Origin: Chinchilla lanigera
Lineage: Eukaryota; Chordata; Mammalia; Rodentia; Chinchillidae
NCBI RefSeq assembly: GCF_000276665.1
Contig: NW_004955484.1
Location: 962,610-1,026,609, forward strand
Direction: 5' to 3'
DNA length: 64,000 nt
Shown here one piece after another: positions 57,264-64,000 of the stretch. The notes below the pieces were generated by a model that worked only from the letters and a program-made list of their open reading frames with translations, made no database searches and was not told the origin of the DNA. The number at the start of each line of letters is the position of its first letter. Within the stretch, counting starts at the first letter, position 1. Position numbers and translations under genes: made by a program.

Positions 57264-57340
57264 TGTGGTCTTAAACTTTCCATCACTGTGACATACCTCA
57301 CTTTAATATTCCCTATCTTGACCTCTACTTGCTGATCTGT

Positions 57341-57386
57341 CTGATTTCATGTTATCATGTGATCTGATTTCATGTTATCATGTGAT
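57341..57386. repeat. Perfect 23-bp tandem duplication
   Basis: The unit beginning CTGATTTCATGTTATCATGT lies at 57341-57363 and 57364-57386 without mismatch. Confidence 0.95.
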
Positions 57387-58520
57387 TTAAGATTTTTGGC
57401 CAGTGTACTTTTAAACTGTATGCTTTTTTGTATTTTAGGAGGTCTTATTTGCATTTTTTGTAGGCAGTATTCTTATATTGAGTTTCCTTTAGTAAGCATG
57501 TAGTTGGGCCTTGCTGTTATTTACTGTTGAAAAATCTGTATAATTGAACTGTTGACTTCTACTTAATTCAGTTACAAATACATAAGTAATGTTTACCACC
57601 TTACCATTTGTCCTCTGTTTGTCCCACTTTTATTTATTCTTTTGTTATTCTTTTTCATCCTTCTTTTGGATTGCTTGTATTTACTATTCCACATTTTCTC
57701 AACTCTCAGCTTATTACTTTTTGTATTCTGAGGTGTATCCTTTTCATTTTCTTATGGTTAACAAGTGCTTATTACAGTGTAACTTCAAATAATATCACAA
57801 TATATAAGCACATTACAACAGTGTACTATCATTTATGACTTCCATCCTTTCTGTTGCAGTCATTCATATCATTTCCACAAGCACTATAAACCACATGACA
57901 CATGGTTTTGCATTTAGATAGTCATATTTTTAGAAAGTCAACACTTTTTAATGCTTATCCAGATATTAACCACTTCTGCTACACTTCATTCATTTATGTA
58001 CAATAATTTTCCAAATATGTTTATTTTACTTCCATTATTCAAGAACTGTCTTTAACTTTTCTTGGTGTACAGGCCCGCTAGTGAGAAAAATCATGTGTCT
58101 TTTCTTCAAAATTTTTATGTTGCCTTCATTTTGAAAGATTATCTTACAAAGTATAAAATGTAAGTTTAACACATTTTTTATTTTCTTTGTAAAAAAATTA
58201 ATTTTCCCATGGTTCTCTGATTGGAATAGTCTATTTCATAAATCTGCTTTAATTCTCATCTTTGTTCTTATATATATAAGGCACATTTTTTGTTTTTACA
58301 ATATTTTGCCATTTCCTCTTGTTTGCAGCAATTTATCTGTAATATTCTCTAATGAGGTTTTGTTTTGTGTCCTGCATGGATTTTGTTGAGGACCTCAACC
58401 TGTGCCTATAATGTCCATCAGTTTGAAAATGTGGGGCCATTGTTTCTTTAAATATATTTCCTGTTCTAACAGTTCACCACTCATGGGACTCCAGTGAGGA
58501 TATTTTTACCATTCAGTATT

Positions 58521-58923
58521 GTCACAAAATTCAGGGATGAAAATCTTTTTAAAATCAGTGGTAGCAAAATGTGAACTGTGCTCAGATGAGGTGGCTCCAT
58601 TTTTATCACTCCTACCAGGAGATAATGAGTTTAATTACATGCACTGCCCAGCCCCTGCTGAGGCACTTTATAATATACGACACACGCCCCTAAGACTGGA
58701 GAAAGTGTGAATTCAGAACACATTTGGTGCGAAGAGTTTCATATAAGAGATTACATTGGTCTTAGCACTGCTATTTTCCCTGAAAAAAAAATCAATTCCT
58801 TTCACAAAGCAAGTTAGCAAAAGTTGTTTTAAAATTGAGCCTACTTGAGGTAAAGTTTGGTTGAGATAGAGGATCAGTATTAAATAAAGGTAAACAATGC
58901 AACTGAACATTCAAATATATAAC
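58521..58923. other. Unclassified sequence
   Basis: Short frames only. Probably the edge of the old L1 followed by unique DNA. Confidence 0.4.
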
Positions 58924-59239
58924 CTAAAATTTACAACATAGAGCCATGCCAATCATAGAAGGAAGCATTTGGTCATTGGCTTGAATTCTCTCCAATGTGA
59001 CGCTTGTCAGGGACTTATGGGTTAGCATCTGGATCCTCTCCTTCGTCTCATGATACTGAGAGCACTCTTCACCGGACATCTTGCTCCCTGAGGGAGGGGC
59101 TCTCTTACCTGCCGCTGTGATGCTGTCTGGTGGGCTAGGAGCTGGGTCTGCCTGGGCCTCTGTATGTTCAGAGGTCGGTGCATCTATTTGATGGATCGCC
59201 CATCTGGCTTCCTGAAGGTCCATCTGGCTGACCAGGACA
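58924..59239 (-). other. Weak candidate exon, minus strand
   Basis: A minus-strand frame of 99 codons from 59223 with balanced, protein-like composition (start MDLQEARWAIHQIDAPTSEH; later KERIQMLTHKSL). A strong donor-like CGGCAG|GTAAGA lies within it (exon end at 59109), and an AG acceptor is possible at 59240. The frame stays open through the putative donor to its stop near 58924. I do not recognise the protein, the acceptor lacks a good pyrimidine tract, and no promoter is visible. It could be a cryptic exon, an old retrocopy or chance. Confidence 0.2.
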
Positions 59240-59394
59240 CTGCTGTGTGCCTCAGCCAGTGTTGTGGAAATATAATTTTAGTTATCTGTATTATGTATAA
59301 TTTAGTGTAACAAATATATATAGTAAGTTATAATGTATATGAATTATCACATACCAGTCATAAGATCAAATGACATTTAATAATGTAACATTTT
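59240..59394. other. AT-rich spacer
   Basis: TA-rich (59300-59350); nothing recognised. Confidence 0.5.
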
Positions 59395-59585
59395 CATGGC
59401 CTACCATACACCAGGTGCTATTTTCGGTGTACAGTTGGGTTATTTAGTCCTCAAGGAACCTCCAAGTAAGATCGGTACCGCTTTTAATGTTCCTACTACA
59501 CTGCTGATTAAAGCCAGGCTCAGAGAGGCCTGTCCGCCTCTAGCCAGGCTAGTGACGTGTCTGAGACACCCGGTGAACACTGGGC
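59395..59585 (+). mobile_element. MIR SINE relic
   Basis: CACCAGGTGCTATTTTCGGT, TTATTTAGTCCTCAAGGAAC, GGCTCAGAGAGGCCTGTCCG and CTAGCCAGGCTAGTGACG follow the MIR order (CAGGCACTGTGCTA..., TTTAATCCTCACAACA, GGCTCAGAGAGG, AGCTAGTAAG). Strongly diverged, as expected for this old tRNA-derived family. Confidence 0.65.
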
Positions 59586-60199
59586 ACAAGAAATGTTTTA
59601 CCTGGTCTTACAGGGCATTCTCTTCACCTATCTAACACAAGTTCACAGACCTAAGGGCTGTGTACAAAGTGTTATTTTATTTTGGAGTCTACATTCGTGT
59701 TCATTTTAGCTATATAAATTAGAAAATGTTTAAAGTATATAATTACTTAAAATTCATCATGTTTTATCAATTTTACTTTATAAAGAACACTAACAGCATA
59801 TTGTCAGCTATATATATTTCTTATAAAATTGCTTTATTTACTGTTTGCATTTGCAAATTTTTCTGTATTACACACATTTTCTTACAAGTTATTTTGTGGT
59901 TCTTTTCATGTGTATTATATACTGTTTTATAATTATTAGATAAATATATTGCATTATACATAAATTTTTATATTGCTTTTATGTTATAGTAACTACTTAT
60001 TACTTAAGTTGTCTAGTGTATATAATAAGGCATAAGGTGCGACATCAGTAATTGGTATTCACTGCCTTAATTATGATTAAAATAATTATAAATAGCACCA
60101 AAGCCTTCCACTTAGCAATGGCTCAAAGTCGGCCTATCACCTTTACTCACCTGAACTCAAGCAATCCTCAGACCACAGGTCTATAACATGTGGTCAGTG
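59586..60199. other. AT-rich sequence before the CpG island
   Basis: No gene or repeat is recognised. Composition changes sharply at about 60,200. Confidence 0.5.
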
Positions 60200-60780
60200 T
60201 TTCACACGGGGGAAGCCACGGCCTGAGGCACTCGGGATGCTGCAGGGTCCGGGAAGCCTCTTACACAACCCCGAACTTATCCTGGGGGGTGACCTCCCGT
60301 TCGCCCAGCCCAGGAGGGTCTGGCCGGTCCAACACCAGGTGATGCCTGCAGCCCCCTCCCCCGCTGCCCCAGCCGCTCCCCTCCCCAGAATTCTGCCCCA
60401 GGTGACACGCTGGGCTCCGTGAGGTCAGGCCCTCTGGGGCGTCACCTAGTGGGGCTGGGGCTGGGGTGTCACTCAGCGGGCCAAGAGGAGGCCAGAGGAC
60501 TAAGCGCGGGCCGCGTGGACAGCGTCAAACAGATGCAGAGACACAGATCTAAAGGGCTACCCAGAGGCAGCCTGAGAGACTTGGGGGCCCCAGAGAAGGA
60601 TGCAGAGACCAGAACAGGTGCGTCCGCACCAGCGCGCGACTTCATTCTCAAACTGTCAGCCGGGAGCACCTTCCGCGGGCTGCCCAGGTCGCTCGCAGCC
60701 TTCCGTGTACTGCGCGGCTCTGCACGCTTCCCGGGACGGGAGGATCAGATTCGGCATCTGCGTTCCTCTATCCTTGGAAG

Positions 60781-61549
60781 CCAATAGAGACTGTCCAGAG
60801 CATTGGTCCCAGCCGGCGGGCTGTCGACCCCGCCCCTTGGCCAGTTAGCCAATAGTGCTGCGCAGGGGGCGGTGCGGCGCCGTCGTCAACCAACGAAGAC
60901 GTAGAAGGCCCTCAAAGCCGCGCCCACCAGCGCACCCCTCCCCTTTAGGCCTAGAAGCGTAATCTGCGTGGTTCCGCCCACAGATCCCATGGAAGCAAGG
61001 GCCGTCAGGGAGGACTTTCGCTCGTCTGGACAAACACTGTCCATCCTTCACCTTTGTTTTCCCAGCGCCATTCTCGGGTGCCCCAAGGATGTCCGGGGCC
61101 CGAGCTTCCGTTGCTCCAGGGCCGTCGAGCCCTTTGGCTGATGATCACGGAGACCCACGAATAACTCCCAATTCCGAGGCCCGCCTCTTACTTTAGGAAC
61201 CGAGTCCTATAGGCTGAGCCGATTGCGCGCCGCACTCCGATTGGACACAAACACTGTTCGTCAAGCATCCTCTCCAGCCCACCGAGTCTTACCCCATTCC
61301 AGCCTTTCTTGGCAGATAGAGAATGAAGTTGCCTCACTTGTGGGGCCACTTATTGGACTGGCTGTATCCATAATAGGCTGTAAAAGTCCTCATGTGAGGA
61401 GAGAGACCCCCCCCCTTTGAGTGGGTCCAGGGAGACATCATCGGCCGATGCCAACTAGGATACGTTTTGGACTGGGCTGGCGGAAGGCGACGGACTCCTC
61501 CGGATTGGGCCAGAGGCAGAAAGGCCCGCCCTCTATACGCCAGGATTGG
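60781..61549. promoter_or_regulatory. CCAAT-box (NF-Y-type) and GC-box cluster
   Basis: CCAAT occurs at 60781-60785 and 60849-60853. Its complement ATTGG occurs at 60802-60806, 61240-61244, 61352-61356, 61504-61508 and 61545-61549. GC boxes (CCCCGCCCC at about 60828; GGGGGCGG at 60865-60872) sit between the first ones. NF-Y and Sp-family factors bind such motifs; binding here is inferred. Confidence 0.6.
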
Positions 61550-61778
61550 CTGAACGGGCCGCACCCCCCTGACGCCAGCAACCACAGCGAGAGACGTGGA
61601 CAGCTCCCGCCCTGCTTCGGTGCTGCAGCCGGTTCCTTGGGACAGTACAGAAGTCCTGTCCTGGGTTCCAGACTTGATCCGAAGTAGATCCTGGAGAGGC
61701 GCGCGCCATCGTAACGGTGGGGGAACACCAGTAGGCGGTGGGGGAGAGGCGTCGCGGGGAGCGAATGGAGCTCTGTAA

Positions 61779-61845
61779 CCGGAAGTGTCTTCTGTGAGGC
61801 GTCGTTTCCGGAAGTGTGGCCGAACTGCGGCGGCACCCGGAAGTG
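61779..61845 (+). promoter_or_regulatory. Three ETS/GABPA-type sites at 29-bp spacing
   Basis: The identical 10-mer CCGGAAGTGT starts at 61779, 61808 and 61837, exactly 29 bp apart each time. CCGGAAGTG is the strong consensus of GABPA/ELK-class ETS factors, which mark TATA-less housekeeping start sites. The array probably positions the MON1B transcription start. Confidence 0.75.
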
Positions 61846-61900
61846 TGGTGCTGCCTGGGCTCCGAGAGTCGGACCCGCTGAGATACAGGGCTGGGAACAG
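61800..61900 (+). other. MON1B: Probable MON1B non-coding exon 1 (approximate)
   Basis: The coding exon has a clear splice acceptor just upstream of the start codon, so a 5'-UTR exon must precede it. The best placed donor is GGAACAG|GTGTTT with GT at 61901-61902, giving a 212-bp intron to 62113. The transcription start is not determined and is set here loosely within the ETS array. Another donor is possible. Confidence 0.4.
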
Positions 61901-62113
61901 GTGTTTCTGTGTGTTTGTTTCCTCAGGCCGCTGCAGCCTCTCTGCGGAAAGTGCAGGAGGCTGCAAGAATTTGAACACGACTGTGGATGTTTCATCCCGT
62001 TGAGAGCCGTGGGGGAAACAAGCCCTGGGCATGTGTCCAGGGGGCCTGGCGCCGTAGAGGCTGCTGAGAAGTTTCTTTGGCTGCCTGTCACCCTCGATTC
62101 CCCTTCCCCCCAG

Positions 62114-62286
62114 GGATGTGCAGATGGAGGCCGGCGGAGACGCTGCTGCCCCGGCTCCCGGGGGCGCGCAGGACTTGGAGGACACGCAGGACTTGGAGGG
62201 CACGCAGTTCCCAGGCGAGGAGGCTGGAGATCGTGGAGTTCGGTCGGGCCCGCCGGATCCCGGAGACGCGGACCCGGAGGAAACAG
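62114..62286 (+). CDS. MON1B: MON1B first coding exon (CDS 62124-62286)
   Basis: The acceptor TTCCCCTTCCCCCCAG ends at 62113 and the exon begins GGATGTGCAG. The start codon at 62124 opens MEAGGDAAAPAPGGAQDLED, followed by ...EEAGDRGVRSGPPDPGDADP and EET. This matches my recollection of the acidic, disordered N-terminus of vertebrate MON1B (human protein about 547 residues). The exon ends ACAG|GTATAG with GT at 62287, after 54 codons plus one base, so the intron is phase 1. MON1 proteins pair with CCZ1 to form the exchange factor that activates RAB7 on endosomes, driving early-to-late endosome conversion and autophagosome fusion. The longin domains that do this are encoded downstream, outside the window. 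Two oddities are an 18-bp in-frame duplication (62168-62203) and an out-of-frame ATG at 62116. A GTG upstream in frame (62118) is not needed as a start. Confidence 0.88.
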
Positions 62287-64000
62287 GTATAGGCCGCCCT
62301 GGCTAGGGTCTTGGAGGGAATCCGGGCGTGAGGGAGGTTGCGCTGGGCGAGGGAGAAGGAGGATTAATGGAAGATCGGTGAGGAGTTTGGGGACTCGGGG
62401 AAGTAGCTTGAAGCACAGCTAAGTGAGCAGGAGGAAATGGTAGACTCGCTGGTATAGTTTAAATCATTGACAGATGAAGTCAGTAGGTATCAGCTGGTGT
62501 TCACCAAGGGCAGTTCGTGGTACTGGGCAGATGGATGTTATGAAGGATCAAGGGTAGGAAGAGGAACCATCCCCGTTTTTCCAGGCATATATCCATTCTA
62601 GCAGTGGATGAACACTTATCCTCAGAAACCTGTCATTTCTGAGCAAACCAGAATGTATTCGGTGTGAGTTCAGGTGACTGACGATCAGAAAGGGCCCAGT
62701 TGGGGTTAGAGAGGGCCCTGGGGGGTTTGGAGTATTTAAGTTAATGAACACGAGTAAAGTCAAAGGAGGAGCTATTTAGAAGTTATTTTTTGGGGACACT
62801 GGGGTGTAAAATCATTGCGATGGGAAAAGAGATCAGTGGGGACTACTGAGCGCTCAGTGCCTACATTATTGAAGAATGAGTAGAGGGTTGTTAGGGTCGT
62901 GAAGGAATCAAATGCCAGTGTGTGTTAATGGTGATCAGTGAGGGAAGAGGATCGGTGAGATTTGGAGAGAAGTGATCGTTTTGTTGGGGAGTGGCATGTA
63001 ACACCAGATAGTGGATGTGTAAAGGTGTTACTGGGGAATCAGTGGAAGTCATTGGGAAACACTGCTTATTAGTTATTCTAGAATTCGTGGATCTTAATGG
63101 GGTCACTGGGCAATGTCAGCAAACATCACTGAGAGTAAATGGGTGGGATCTTTTAGGACTTTGGAATCACTGGCAGGTACTGGCAGTTATTAGGAGGGGT
63201 AGTTGGTATTTGGAGATATGGCGGTGTCATTGAATGCCATTGAAAGAAAATGAAGTCATTGAGATTTTATGGGAAAATTAGAGACAGAGCTGTAAATGGT
63301 TAATGGTTGTCCTTGGGTGAGTCAGTGGACAGCAGTGGGAATAAGTGGGTGTGTCAGCATGCACGAGGAGTCACTAAAGTTGTGGGTTTTAGTGAGTGTT
63401 AATAATGGTTATAGAGAACCTCAGTGTGGATCATGACAAGTCCTTATTAAGGGAGATTTATGGTGGCCATTGGCGTGAAAGAAGTGGATGTGGGAATTGG
63501 GTGTAAAGTCATTGTGATAGAAAAGGGGGTCAGTGAGGATTGGTGGGCACCCAGAATTTACATTATTGAAGATCAGTCTTAGAGTAAAATAATTTGTTGG
63601 TGGGGGCAGTCATTGAGAGCCCTTGAAGACACGCGTATTAGTGGTTTAGTGATGTTAATGAGGTGTCCTTGGGAAGGTGTTAATGTCTTAGTGGAAGTAA
63701 ATAGAGGAAGTGAATAAGGGGTCAGAAGAGTCCTGAACACCTGGGTGTTATGGGCTTTTTTCCTTCAATATGGGACACTGAACCTAAAACCTCAGCTTCC
63801 TCCCTCTTTTTGTGTGCGTGTGTATGTTTTTTTTTGTTTTTATTTTTTTTTGAGACACATTCTCGGTATGCAGTTCATGCTGCCCTTGAGCTCACTTTGT
63901 AACCCAGCCTGGTCTTGAATGCGCAAAGATCTTCCTGCCTCAGCCTCCCGAGTGCTGGGATTACCGGTGTGCACTACCACACCCAGCTGTTTTTTTATTT
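62287..64000 (+). other. MON1B: MON1B intron, partial, repeat-rich in GT/AG motifs
   Basis: It begins with the donor GTATAGGC and runs off the window. The plus strand is G/T/A-rich with recurring GTCAGTGG- and GTCATTGA-like words. One block of about 90 bp occurs twice in diverged form (62791-62880 and 63491-63580). A SINE lies at the end. No acceptor followed by a MON1B-like frame is seen before 64000. Confidence 0.7.
63850..63989 (-). mobile_element. B1-type SINE, antisense, in MON1B intron
   Basis: A T-rich tail (63823-63850), GAGACACATTCTCGGTATGC, GTAACCCAGCCTGGTCTTG, CCTGCCTCAGCCTCCCGAGT and GGGATTACCGGTGTGCAC end at CCCAGC. It is antisense to the gene. Confidence 0.88.

Larger units (their letters stand above)
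57000..58520 (-). mobile_element. Old L1M relic, antisense, with local tandem duplications
   Basis: TCATGGATTTGTCTGTTTCT, GTCAGGTTGAGACTCACGTA, AAAATGTGGGGCCATTGTTT and CTCATGGGACTCCAGTGAGG fit L1 ORF2 endonuclease through ORF1 in reverse. Two local duplications occur (57147-57263 and 57341-57386). Confidence 0.6.
60200..62420. promoter_or_regulatory. CpG-rich promoter region of MON1B
   Basis: GC content and CpG frequency rise abruptly relative to the AT-rich desert (for example ACTAAGCGCGGGCCGCGTGG near 60499 and GGCGGTGCGGCGCCGTCGTC near 60868) and fall again in the intron. It contains CCAAT and GC boxes (60781-61549), the ETS array (61779-61845) and the first MON1B exons. There is no clear TATA box, typical of a housekeeping CpG-island promoter. 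Long open frames on either strand here (up to 289 codons, 61334-62203 minus) are GC-composition artefacts. The two motif groups are about 0.8 kb apart, so there may be two start regions. Confidence 0.85.

Noticed and set aside
61334..62203. 289-codon open frame on the minus strand across the MON1B promoter and first exon
   Set aside because: It covers the splice acceptor, ETS sites and coding exon of MON1B in antisense. Proline/serine/arginine-rich composition is what GC-rich DNA gives by chance, and no domain is visible.
1..64000. CRISPR array, operon, prokaryotic or phage system
   Set aside because: No regularly spaced direct repeats with unique spacers and no dense coding. Base composition, splice sites and repeat families are mammalian.

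Overview
This is a 64 kb stretch of mammalian, very probably rodent, nuclear DNA. The evidence is the repeat content: many B1-type SINEs (7SL-derived, with the internal duplication and an A-rich tail), tRNA-like ID SINEs with recognisable pol III A and B boxes, B1+ID (B4-like) composites, several generations of LINE-1, ERVL-MaLR LTRs, and fossils of Tigger, mariner and MIR. The ID and B1 variants are not the mouse/rat forms. A non-murid rodent such as one of the beaver/kangaroo-rat group would fit, but that is inference. One 100-base run of N (26405-26504) shows that this is a draft assembly.

Layout. Positions 1 to about 60,200 are a gene desert made of nested retrotransposons. The main pieces are: a large antisense L1 (1-5235) and older antisense L1 (5.2-8.7 kb); a complete two-LTR MaLR element with target-site duplication (10063-12236) inside an older MLT1-like LTR; L1 insertions and relics at 12.5-17.2 kb; mostly unique sequence at 17.2-21.6 kb; a SINE/mariner cluster at 21.6-24.7 kb; an internally deleted L1 whose 5' UTR is built of about nine ~70-bp tandem monomers (24741-27450); more L1, Tigger and LTR material to 41 kb; mainly unique sequence at 43-45.2 kb; a 5'-inverted L1 at 45.2-45.7 kb; antisense L1 relics at 48-50.3 kb and 57-58.5 kb; and an LTR split by an L1 at 55.3-56.3 kb.

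Positions ~60,200-62,420 are a CpG-rich promoter region. It carries seven CCAAT/ATTGG motifs, GC boxes, and three identical ETS-type sites spaced exactly 29 bp apart. It drives the only gene supported here. The first coding exon (coding part 62124-62286, + strand) encodes the acidic N-terminus of MON1B, a subunit of the Mon1-Ccz1 exchange factor for RAB7. Only the 5' end of the gene is in the window; the rest of the window is its intron.

I found no CRISPR array, operon, intact viral gene or other self-contained new system. The most unusual structures are the short-monomer L1 promoter, the deleted L1 carrying it, and the regular ETS array at the MON1B promoter. Family names for repeats come from recognition by eye and are approximate; boundaries without a target-site duplication are good to roughly 10-30 bp.
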